Source: Curtobacterium sp. SGAir0471
GTDB lineage: Bacteria; Actinomycetota; Actinomycetes; Actinomycetales; Microbacteriaceae
Direction: 5' to 3'
Assembly: GCF_005490985.1 (NCBI RefSeq)
Contig: NZ_CP027869.1
Span: forward strand, 868,001-932,000
Length of the DNA stretch: 64,000 nucleotides
Shown here: positions 57,209 to 64,000 of the stretch, one piece after another
How positions within the stretch are numbered: position 1 is the stretch's first letter
Layout: every line of letters begins with the position of its first letter
Notes under the pieces: model-generated
What the model was told of the DNA's origin: nothing
Databases searched by the model: none
What the model saw: only the letters and a program-made list of their open reading frames with translations
Program-made: the position numbers and the translations under genes

Positions 57209-57539
57209 CAGCCGGGTGGTCGCGCCGACGAGCGGGCGCAACCGACACGACGGTCGTCGCGAGCGCGCGGCTTCCGCCCGTTCGCGGAGCGGCGGCGGCC
57301 CGAACGGGCGGACTTGGTGGGTGTGGTCGCGCCGGGGCCGCAGGTTCCGCCCGCTCGCGAGCGCTGGAGCGCGGGAGCGCTGGAGCGCGGGAGTGCGGGC
57401 GCGAGCGGGCGGAAGCGGTGGGGCGTCCGGTGCGTCGGTGCAGGTTCCGCCCGCTCGCGCGTCGGGGAGCCCGCGCGCGACGCCGCGGAGCTCGGGGTGC
57501 GCAGGCGCAGAGCGGGCGGGCGGAGCGGGTGCGGCTCGG

Positions 57540-57545
57540 TACGCT
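57540..57545 (+). promoter_or_regulatory. -10 element for murI-rph-rdgB, leaderless layout
   Basis: TACGCT, six bases before the GTG at 57552. Confidence 0.6.
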
Positions 57546-57551
57546 GGTGGC

Positions 57552-58397
57552 GTGACGGATGCACCGATCGGAGTCTTCGACAGCGGGGTCGGTGGGCTGA
57601 CGGTCGCGCGGGCGATCATCGACCAGCTGCCGCGCGAGAGCATCCGGTACGTCGGGGACACCCTGCACTCGCCCTACGGTCCGAAGCCGATCGCCGACGT
57701 CCGGCGGTATGCGCTCGAGGTGATGGACGACCTCGTCGACCAGGGCGTGAAGGCGTTGGTCATCGCGTGCAACACCGCGTCCTCCGCCGTGCTCCGCGAC
57801 GCCCGCGAACGCTACGAGCAGGCGTACGGCATCCCCGTCGTCGAGGTGATCCAGCCGGCCGCCCGCGCCGCCGTGAAGCAGACCCGCACCGGGCGGATCG
57901 GGGTGATCGGCACCGTGGGGACGATCGCCTCGAGGGCGTACGAGGACGCCTTCGCCGTGGCCGCGGACGTCACCCTGGCCCTCGCCGCGTGCCCGCGCTT
58001 CGTCGAGTTCGTCGAAGCGGGGGACACCTCGTCGCCCGCACTCCGCGAGGTCGCCGCGCAGTACCTCGCCCCGATCCGCGCGGCCGACGTCGACACGCTC
58101 GTGCTCGGTTGCACCCACTACCCGCTGATGTCGGCGGCGATCCAGTACGTGATGGGTCCGGACGTCACGCTGGTGTCGAGCGCCGAGGAGACCGCGAACG
58201 ACGTGTACCGCCGGCTCGTCGAGCACGGGCTCGAGCGGACCACCCCGGAGCCGCCGACCTACGCGTTCGAGGCCACCGGCGACGACAAGAACGGCTTCAT
58301 CCGGCTCGCCCGGCGCTTCCTCGGTCCCGAGGTCTCGAGCGTCGGACACCTCCAGACCGGGGCGATCACGCTGCCCCGAACCGAAAGGACCCAATGA
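57552..58397 (+). CDS. murI: Glutamate racemase
   Basis: Provides D-glutamate for peptidoglycan by racemising L-glutamate. 281 residues. [14 protein letters not shown] at the start, catalytic C73 in IACNTASS and C187 in LGCTHYPL, and [10 protein letters not shown] match the family. The GTG at 57552 has TACGCT six bases upstream; longer in-frame extensions to 56898 run through the repeat region and are not believed. First gene of a three-gene operon: rph overlaps its stop (ATGA), as in the mycobacterial murI-rphA-Rv1341 region. Confidence 0.95.
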   Translation: MTDAPIGVFDSGVGGLTVARAIIDQLPRESIRYVGDTLHSPYGPKPIADVRRYALEVMDDLVDQGVKALVIACNTASSAVLRDARERYEQAYGIPVVEVIQPAARAAVKQTRTGRIGVIGTVGTIASRAYEDAFAVAADVTLALAACPRFVEFVEAGDTSSPALREVAAQYLAPIRAADVDTLVLGCTHYPLMSAAIQYVMGPDVTLVSSAEETANDVYRRLVEHGLERTTPEPPTYAFEATGDDKNGFIRLARRFLGPEVSSVGHLQTGAITLPRTERTQ

Positions 58398-59125
58398 GCA
58401 CCCGCATCGACGGCCGCAGCGCCTCCGACCACCGTCCGGTCAGCATCGAGCGGGGGTGGAGCACGCAGGCCGAGGGCAGCGCGCTCATCTCGTTCGGCAA
58501 CACGAAGGTGCTGTGCACGGCGTCCTTCACGAACGGCGTCCCGCGCTGGATGGCCGGCAAGGGCACCGGCTGGGTGACGGCCGAGTACTCGATGCTGCCG
58601 CGGTCGACGAACGAGCGCATGCAGCGCGAGTCGATCAAGGGCAAGGTCGGCGGACGCACCCACGAGATCTCGCGGCTGATCGGCCGCTCCCTGCGCGCGG
58701 TCGTCGACATGAAGGGCCTCGGCGAGAACACCCTCGTCCTCGACTGCGACGTGCTGCAGGCTGACGGCGGGACCCGCACCGCGTCGATCACCGGCGCCTA
58801 CGTCGCGATGGCCGACGCGATCGAGTGGGGCCGCGACAAGGGCTTCATCGCGAAGAAGGCCACGCCGCTCACCGACAGCGTGCAGGCCATCTCGGTCGGC
58901 ATCGTCGGGGGGGAGCCGATGCTCGACCTCGCCTACACCGAGGACTCGGCGGCGGACACCGACATGAACATCGTCACGACCGGTTCGGGGAAGTTCATCG
59001 AGGTGCAGGGCACCGCGGAGCACGCCCCGTTCGACCGCGACGAGCTGGACACGCTGCTCGACCTCGGCCTCGCGGGCAACCGGTCCCTCGCGGCCATCCA
59101 GCGCGACGTGCTGGGGCTGGCGTGA
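58394..59125 (+). CDS. rph: Ribonuclease PH
   Basis: Phosphorolytic 3'-5' exoribonuclease that trims tRNA 3' ends. 243 residues, the usual length. [20 protein letters not shown], the tRNA-binding loop [14 protein letters not shown] (RNase PH Arg cluster), [10 protein letters not shown] and phosphate-binding [14 protein letters not shown] with the [11 protein letters not shown] active-site acid near residue 180 are all present. It forms a hexamer in the cytoplasm. Coupled by four-base overlaps to murI and rdgB. GAAAGGA precedes the ATG. Confidence 0.95.
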   Translation: MSTRIDGRSASDHRPVSIERGWSTQAEGSALISFGNTKVLCTASFTNGVPRWMAGKGTGWVTAEYSMLPRSTNERMQRESIKGKVGGRTHEISRLIGRSLRAVVDMKGLGENTLVLDCDVLQADGGTRTASITGAYVAMADAIEWGRDKGFIAKKATPLTDSVQAISVGIVGGEPMLDLAYTEDSAADTDMNIVTTGSGKFIEVQGTAEHAPFDRDELDTLLDLGLAGNRSLAAIQRDVLGLA

Positions 59126-59715
59126 CCGGGCACACCGTCGTCCTGGCGACGCACAACCAGGGCAAGGTCGTCGAGCTGCGCGGGATCCTCGGCGAAGCGC
59201 TCGGACAGGGTGTCGAGCTCGTCGGGTACGACGGCCCGGAGCCGGTCGAGGACGGCGACACCTACGCGGCGAACGCCCTGATCAAGGCGCGTGCGGCGGT
59301 GGCGCACACCGGGCTGCCGGCGCTCGCCGACGACTCCGGCATCGCGGTCGACGCACTCGGCGGGGCGCCCGGCATCCACTCCGCCCGGTACGCCGGGACC
59401 CGCGTGGACGCGGACAACATCGCGCTGCTCCTGACGAACCTCGACGGGGTCGTCGAGCGCACCGCCGCCTTCGTCTGTGCGGCGGCGTTCGTCACCCCGG
59501 ACGGCACCGAGCACCTGTTCGAGGCGGTCTGGAACGGCGAGGTGCTCTCGGAGCCGGTCGGGGACGGGGGACACGGGTACGACCCGGTGTTCCAGCCCGA
59601 CGACGCCGACCGGTCTGCAGCGCAGCTGACCCGCGACGAGAAGAACGCGCTGTCGCACCGCTCGAAGGCGTTCCGGGGGATCGCGCCGATCGTGCGGGAC
59701 TACTTCGGGGTCTGA
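59122..59715 (+). CDS. rdgB: dITP/XTP pyrophosphatase (Ham1/RdgB)
   Basis: Removes non-canonical purine nucleotides (dITP, XTP) from the pool. 197 residues. [16 protein letters not shown] at 8-23 is the substrate-loop signature; [33 protein letters not shown] and [13 protein letters not shown] follow in order, then RSKAFR at the end. The GTG at 59122 overlaps the rph stop (GTGA). A strong hairpin ends the operon. Confidence 0.95.
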   Translation: MTGHTVVLATHNQGKVVELRGILGEALGQGVELVGYDGPEPVEDGDTYAANALIKARAAVAHTGLPALADDSGIAVDALGGAPGIHSARYAGTRVDADNIALLLTNLDGVVERTAAFVCAAAFVTPDGTEHLFEAVWNGEVLSEPVGDGGHGYDPVFQPDDADRSAAQLTRDEKNALSHRSKAFRGIAPIVRDYFGV

Positions 59716-59762
59716 CGACCGCAGGGGTCCGGCTCCGGCAGAAGTCGGTCAACGGCACAACG

Positions 59763-59806
59763 GGAAGCACCCCGCGCCACGATGTTCCGTGGCGCGGGGT
59801 GCTTCC
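59763..59806. terminator. Bidirectional hairpin terminator after rdgB
   Basis: Perfect 18-base stem (59763-59780 with 59789-59806) and an eight-base loop, between convergent rdgB and the DedA gene. Confidence 0.85.
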
Positions 59807-59817
59807 GGTTGTGCTGC

Positions 59818-60543
59818 CTACTGCTCGGTGGGCCAGGCAGGGCCGTCGGCCGGGCGCTGCGCCGCTGCCTGCTCGGCCTCGGCTGCGTGCTTCGCCTTCC
59901 GCGCGGTCCGCCAGTAGTGCAGCCCCGCGGGCACGACCGTGACGAGCACCGCGAGGATGAGGATCACGTCGATGTAGTTCCGCACGATGTAGGCGATCGG
60001 CGGGATGTAGCCGAGGAAGTACCCGAGGAAGGTCACACCGACGCCCCAGATGACCGCGCCGACGGCGTTGTACAGCGAGTACTTCTTGTAGTTCATCCGC
60101 CCGACCCCGGCCGCGATCGGCAGGAAGGTGCGGACGACGGGGACGAAGCGGGCGAGGATGACCGCGAGCGGGCCGAACCGGTGGAAGAACGCGTTCGTCC
60201 GGTCGACGTTCTCCTTCGAGAACAGGCCGCTCTCCTTGCGCTCGAAGATCGGGGGTCCGGCCTTCTTGCCGATGTAGTACCCGAGCTCACCGCCCAGGAA
60301 CGCCGCGGCGCCGATCATCAGCGCGGCGACCCAGATGGGGATGCCGCCGATCTGGCCGCCGCGGTCGAAGGCGAAGAGGCCCGTGATGACGAGCAGGCTG
60401 TCGCCCGGGAAGATGAAGCCCACGAGCAGGCCGGTCTCGGCGAAGACGATGGCGCAGACGATCAGCACGGCGATGGCCCCGAAGTGATCGAGGATGTACT
60501 GCGGGTCGAGCCACGGGATCAGGGCGAGTGCGACGGAGTGCAT
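59818..60543 (-). CDS. DedA family membrane protein
   Basis: 241 residues, about five or six membrane segments. Family motifs are visible: FAETGLLVGFIFPGDSLL, GAAAFLGGELGYYIGKKAG, and the basic re-entrant FHRFGPLAVILARFVPVVRT with LPIAAGVGRM. DedA proteins (VTT/SNARE-assoc fold) flip polyprenyl phosphates or phospholipids and help envelope integrity and pH balance. The C-terminal 35 residues are Ala/Glu-rich and cytoplasmic. The ATG at 60543 is the natural start before the first helix. Relevance to the glycopolymer locus 9 kb away is only conceivable. Confidence 0.9.
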   Translation of the reverse strand: MHSVALALIPWLDPQYILDHFGAIAVLIVCAIVFAETGLLVGFIFPGDSLLVITGLFAFDRGGQIGGIPIWVAALMIGAAAFLGGELGYYIGKKAGPPIFERKESGLFSKENVDRTNAFFHRFGPLAVILARFVPVVRTFLPIAAGVGRMNYKKYSLYNAVGAVIWGVGVTFLGYFLGYIPPIAYIVRNYIDVILILAVLVTVVPAGLHYWRTARKAKHAAEAEQAAAQRPADGPAWPTEQ

Positions 60544-60679
60544 GGTTCTTCCGGTCGTGGACGGGCGAGGTCACGGGGGACTCCCGCGTGACGAGGGTAC
60601 CGCCCGGGGAGCGTCGGCCCATCCCCCTGCGGTGTGACTTCCCCCAGCATCAGGTACGACCGTGCTTCGGGTACGACCG

Positions 60680-60760
60680 TGCGGAAGGAGGGACTCGAAC
60701 CCTCACGCCTGGGGCACAGGAACCTAAATCCTGCGTGTCTACCGATTCCACCACTCCCGC
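60680..60760 (-). tRNA. tRNA-Leu (UAG)
   Basis: Class II tRNA read on the minus strand. Acceptor GCGGGAG pairs with CTTCCGC; the anticodon loop TTTAGGT is closed by CAGGA/TCCTG; a long variable arm is present; the T loop is TTCGAGT. The discriminator is A, and CCA is not encoded. Confidence 0.93.
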
Positions 60761-60770
60761 GAGCAGCGGC

Positions 60771-60776
60771 AGTCTA
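60771..60776 (-). promoter_or_regulatory. -10 element for tRNA-Leu
   Basis: Minus-strand TAGACT, ten bases before the tRNA 5' end. A weak TCCGCT lies 17 bases further upstream. Confidence 0.45.
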
Positions 60777-60850
60777 CCGAGCGCGACGTGCGGAGCGGAC
60801 GTGATCCGCGCCTCCCGACCGCGCCGACGGGACCGACGGGACCGACGTCG

Positions 60851-62233
60851 TCAGCGCAATCGACGGGGCAGGTACCGCGGCACGTACCGCAGCAGCACCC
60901 CCGCACCGACCAGACCGAGCACGCCCATCACCCCGCTCGCGAGCGCGAGCGACGCGACCGCGGTGACCCCGGAGATCAGCAGCGGCGCCGCCGCGGACCC
61001 GAAGTCCCCGGTGAAGCGCCAGGCTCCGAGGAACGGAGCCGGGTTCCCGCGGGGCGCGAGGTCCGCGCCGAGCGTCATGAGGATGCCGCTGCCGACCCCG
61101 TTCGCCAGCGACATGCCGATCGCGATGGCGACGAACCAGCCGACCCGCGCGTCGAGGTGCCCGCTCCAGGCGAGCAGGAAGTAGGACACCGCCAGCCCGA
61201 GCATGCACGGCAGGGCGCTCGCGAGGCGGCCCCAGCGGTCCATGATCTGCCCGCTCGTGTAGAAGAGTGCGAAGTCGACGGCGCCGGCGATGCCGATGAC
61301 GAGCGCGGCCGAGGCGTCGTCGAGGCCGACGCTGACCGCCCAGAGCGGCAGGATCACCTGGCGCCCGGCGCGGAGCGCGCCGATCAGGGCCGCGCCGCTG
61401 CCGAGCCGTGCGAGGACGGCCCGGTTCTCGCGGATGGTGCGGAAGAGGCCGTGTGCCTCGCGCTCCACGAACTGCGCGCCGGTGTCGGTCGGCGGCTCCT
61501 CGGGGTGCGGGGTGGGTGCGGTGCGTGCGCCGGTCGCGGCCGTCCCGTCGGTCTTCCGTGCGCTGTCGGTCGCGTTCGGTGCGTCCGTCGTGTCGGTCGC
61601 GTCCGGTGCGTCCGGTCTGGAGGCCCGGCTCGGCAACCGCAGACCGCGCTCGCCCGTCGCGGGGTCGCGCAGGACGAGGAGCACCACCGCGGCCGCCAGG
61701 CAGCAGACCACGTGGATCCAGAAGGCGCTCTGCGTCGTGCCGGTCAGGTGGACCACGCCGGCGGAGACGAACGGGCCGACGAAGTAGCCGAAGCGGAACA
61801 CCCCGCCCAGGCTCGACAGCGCGCGCGCCCGGATCCGCAGGGGGATCGCGGTCGTCATGTACGCGTGCCGGGCGAGCGCGAAGACCGCCGTCGAGACACC
61901 GACCAGGAACACCCCGACCGCGAGCACCCAGGCGTTCGGCGACACGACGCAGACGAGCAGACCGACGACCGACACCACCGCGGCGCCGATCATCGCGTTC
62001 CGCTCGCCGATCCGTCCGACCACGACACCGGAGGGCACGTCGCCGATGAGCTCGCCGACCAGGATGAGCGCCGCGACGAAGCCCGCGAACGCCAGGCTGG
62101 CGCCGAGGGAGTCCGCGGCGATCGGGATGATCGGGATGATCGCGCCCTCGCCGATCGCGAAGAGCGCCGCGGGCAGGAAGCCGGAGAGCAGGACGCCGCG
62201 GCGGTCGAAGGCGTCGTTCGTGGTGCTGGTCAT
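60851..62233 (-). CDS. Major facilitator superfamily transporter
   Basis: 460 residues, twelve predicted helices in two halves. [20 protein letters not shown] is the motif A loop between helices 2 and 3; [16 protein letters not shown] resembles motif C of drug:H+ antiporters. The central cytoplasmic loop (about 205-265) is unusually long and Asp/Thr/Ala-rich. Substrate unknown; an efflux role is likely from motif C. The ATG at 62233 starts directly before a short basic stretch and helix 1. A TACCGT on the minus strand lies nine bases upstream. Divergent from mnmA. Confidence 0.85.
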   Translation of the reverse strand: MTSTTNDAFDRRGVLLSGFLPAALFAIGEGAIIPIIPIAADSLGASLAFAGFVAALILVGELIGDVPSGVVVGRIGERNAMIGAAVVSVVGLLVCVVSPNAWVLAVGVFLVGVSTAVFALARHAYMTTAIPLRIRARALSSLGGVFRFGYFVGPFVSAGVVHLTGTTQSAFWIHVVCCLAAAVVLLVLRDPATGERGLRLPSRASRPDAPDATDTTDAPNATDSARKTDGTAATGARTAPTPHPEEPPTDTGAQFVEREAHGLFRTIRENRAVLARLGSGAALIGALRAGRQVILPLWAVSVGLDDASAALVIGIAGAVDFALFYTSGQIMDRWGRLASALPCMLGLAVSYFLLAWSGHLDARVGWFVAIAIGMSLANGVGSGILMTLGADLAPRGNPAPFLGAWRFTGDFGSAAAPLLISGVTAVASLALASGVMGVLGLVGAGVLLRYVPRYLPRRLR

Positions 62234-62274
62234 CGTCGAGCAACGGTACGCCTGGCCCGGTCGGGGGATGCGCT

Positions 62275-62280
62275 TACCCT
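62275..62280 (+). promoter_or_regulatory. -10 element for mnmA, leaderless layout
   Basis: TACCCT, with GGAGGC between it and the ATG at 62287; the GGAGG is too close to the ATG to act as a normal ribosome-binding site. Confidence 0.55.
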
Positions 62281-62286
62281 GGAGGC

Positions 62287-63393
62287 ATGCGTGTACTTGC
62301 GGCGATGAGCGGTGGGGTCGACTCGGCGGTGGCCGCGGCGCGGGCCGTGGACGCCGGGCACGACGTGGTCGGCGTGCACCTGGCGCTGAGCCGGATGCCC
62401 GGCACGCTCCGGACCGGCAGCCGCGGCTGCTGCACGATCGAGGACTCGATGGACGCGCAGCGGGCAGCCTCGGCGCTCGGGATCCCGTACTACGTGTGGG
62501 ACTTCTCGGCGCGGTTCAAGGAGGACGTCGTCGACGACTTCGTCGCCGAGTACCAGGCCGGTCGGACCCCGAACCCCTGCATGCGGTGCAACGAGCGGAT
62601 CAAGTTCGCGGCCCTGCTCGAGAAGGCGCTCGCCCTCGGGTTCGACGCCGTCTGCACGGGGCACTACGCCTCGATCGTGACCGGGGCCGACGGCGCGCGC
62701 GAGCTGCACCGCTCGGCGGCGTGGGCGAAGGACCAGTCGTACGTGCTCGGCGTGCTGACGGCCGAGCAGCTCGAGCACGCGATGTTCCCGCTCGGTGCGA
62801 CCCCGTCGAAGGACGAGGTCCGGGCCGAGGCCGCGGCGCGCGGACTCACGGTGGCGCAGAAGCCCGACTCGTACGACATCTGCTTCATCCCGGACGGGGA
62901 CACCCGCGGGTGGCTGGCCGACCGCGTCGGTGCCGAGCCGGGGTCGGTCGTGGAGCGCGACGGCACCGTCGTCGGCGAGCACGAGGGCGCGACGGGCTAC
63001 ACGGTCGGCCAGCGGCGCGGGCTGCACCTCGGACGCCCGGCACCGGACGGCAAGCCGCGCTTCGTGCTCGAGATCCGGCCGAAGGACAACACCGTCGTCG
63101 TCGGACCGAAGGAGGCCCTCGACGTCCGGTCGATGGCCGGGTCCCGCTTCACCTGGGCGGGCACGGCGCCGATCGACCCGTCCGAGCCCTTCGCCTGCGA
63201 CGTGCAGATCCGGGCCCACGCCGACCCGGTGCCGGCGACGGCGCGGGTGGCCGACGGCGAGCTCGTGATCGACGTCGACGAGCCGTTGTCGGGGGTCGCT
63301 CCCGGGCAGACCGCGGTGGTCTACGTGGGGACCCGGGTGCTCGGCCAGTGCACGATCGACCGGACGGTGTCGGCGGTGCCCGCGGCCGTCTGA
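62287..63393 (+). CDS. mnmA: tRNA-uridine 2-sulfurtransferase
   Basis: Thiolates U34 of tRNA Lys, Glu and Gln. 368 residues. PP-loop SGGVDS at 8-13, catalytic cysteines C98 ([14 protein letters not shown]) and C199 ([11 protein letters not shown]), the [15 protein letters not shown] stretch, and a C-terminal beta-barrel domain ([14 protein letters not shown] onwards). An N-terminal C-C pair (RGCCTIED) is also typical of the family. The ATG at 62287 is six bases from TACCCT. ligA follows after 89 bases. Confidence 0.95.
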   Translation: MRVLAAMSGGVDSAVAAARAVDAGHDVVGVHLALSRMPGTLRTGSRGCCTIEDSMDAQRAASALGIPYYVWDFSARFKEDVVDDFVAEYQAGRTPNPCMRCNERIKFAALLEKALALGFDAVCTGHYASIVTGADGARELHRSAAWAKDQSYVLGVLTAEQLEHAMFPLGATPSKDEVRAEAAARGLTVAQKPDSYDICFIPDGDTRGWLADRVGAEPGSVVERDGTVVGEHEGATGYTVGQRRGLHLGRPAPDGKPRFVLEIRPKDNTVVVGPKEALDVRSMAGSRFTWAGTAPIDPSEPFACDVQIRAHADPVPATARVADGELVIDVDEPLSGVAPGQTAVVYVGTRVLGQCTIDRTVSAVPAAV

Positions 63394-63470
63394 GTCGGCT
63401 GCGCGCGGAGTGCTGCGTCCGCTGCGCCCGGGCCCTGGCGCCCGCTGCGCCCGGGGTCGGCGGTGCACGG

Positions 63471-63476
63471 TAGAAC
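63471..63476 (+). promoter_or_regulatory. -10 element for ligA
   Basis: TAGAAC (next base T), six bases before the ATG at 63483. The final C makes it a weaker match than the others. Confidence 0.4.
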
Positions 63477-63479
63477 TGA

Positions 63480-64000
<521 letters not shown>

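Larger units (their letters stand above)
56797..57551. repeat. 755-base gene-free gap filled with family B inverted repeats
   Basis: Between the divergent pncB and murI. Inverted core pairs include 57080-57093 with 57122-57134; 57230-57243 with 57271-57284; 57301-57312 with 57344-57358; and 57402-57414 with 57443-57458. A 16-base direct repeat of GCGCTGGAGCGCGGGA occurs at 57361-57391. Family A half-sites are mixed in. Several long open frames exist here on both strands but their proteins are only Arg/Ala/Pro-rich, as expected from repeats in GC-rich DNA. Confidence 0.75.

Noticed and set aside
56729..57551. Long in-frame N-terminal extensions of murI (from 56898) and of pncB (to 57564)
   Set aside because: They run through the family B repeat cluster and encode only Arg/Ala/Pro-rich sequence. 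The TACGCT and TAGTGT hexamers next to 57552 and 56796 mark the real starts.

Overview
The window looks like chromosomal DNA from a very GC-rich actinobacterium, most likely of the family Microbacteriaceae and Curtobacterium-like. This is judged from codon bias, gene order and protein families seen by eye; no database search was possible. I find about 55 protein genes (two cut by the window edges) and two tRNA genes (initiator Met and Leu-UAG). I see no insertion sequence, prophage, CRISPR array, rRNA or replication origin.

Layout. 1-18.5 kb carries central metabolism and envelope housekeeping: ferredoxin fdxA, dapC, a small secreted protein, gltA, the divergent pair dapD/dapE, a membrane mannosyltransferase, an AI-2E-type permease, DUF3117, an O-methyltransferase, tatB, a second methyltransferase, then mrp, DUF1003 and a MgtE/CBS protein on the minus strand, a YflT-type stress protein, a GNAT enzyme, a proline aminopeptidase and a PHP phosphoesterase. 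18.7-39.3 kb is an RNA helicase and DNA-repair block: rhlE-like helicase, ferritin-like protein, DUF3107, adnA-adnB (double-strand break resection), a degenerate phosphotransferase, nudC, a short uvrD2, a TOMM/ThiF-like protein, a Zincin_2 protein, a Lon-like PDZ protease and a UPF0182 membrane protein. Both stretches follow gene orders I remember from Mycobacterium tuberculosis (about Rv1177-Rv1234 and Rv3211-Rv3193c), with some expected members absent.

39.3-55 kb starts with tRNA-fMet, a nitrilase-family enzyme and an aminotransferase. It continues with a membrane-anchored HtrA-type protease that carries an unusual QYG-repeat cytoplasmic domain. Then comes a cell-surface glycopolymer locus: two family-2 glycosyltransferases, a CDP-alcohol phosphatidyltransferase, a TagF/TagB-like glycerophosphotransferase, a TagGH-like ABC exporter and a LicC-like nucleotidyltransferase. 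A second ABC exporter follows. This locus is the most likely place for undescribed biology. 55.2-64 kb returns to housekeeping: DUF3039, pncB, murI-rph-rdgB, a DedA protein, tRNA-Leu, an MFS transporter, mnmA and the start of ligA.

Two signals cut across the gene list. First, about twenty genes have a TANNNT hexamer exactly 6 or 7 bases before the start codon, the layout of leaderless mRNAs. Second, the gaps are filled with two dispersed palindromic repeat families: A, core GACGGGAGGCGCGG, often paired as a hairpin after genes; and B, core GAGCGGGCGGAACC, clustered in two gaps of about 750 bases. Several proteins also carry disordered extensions built from short tandem DNA duplications.
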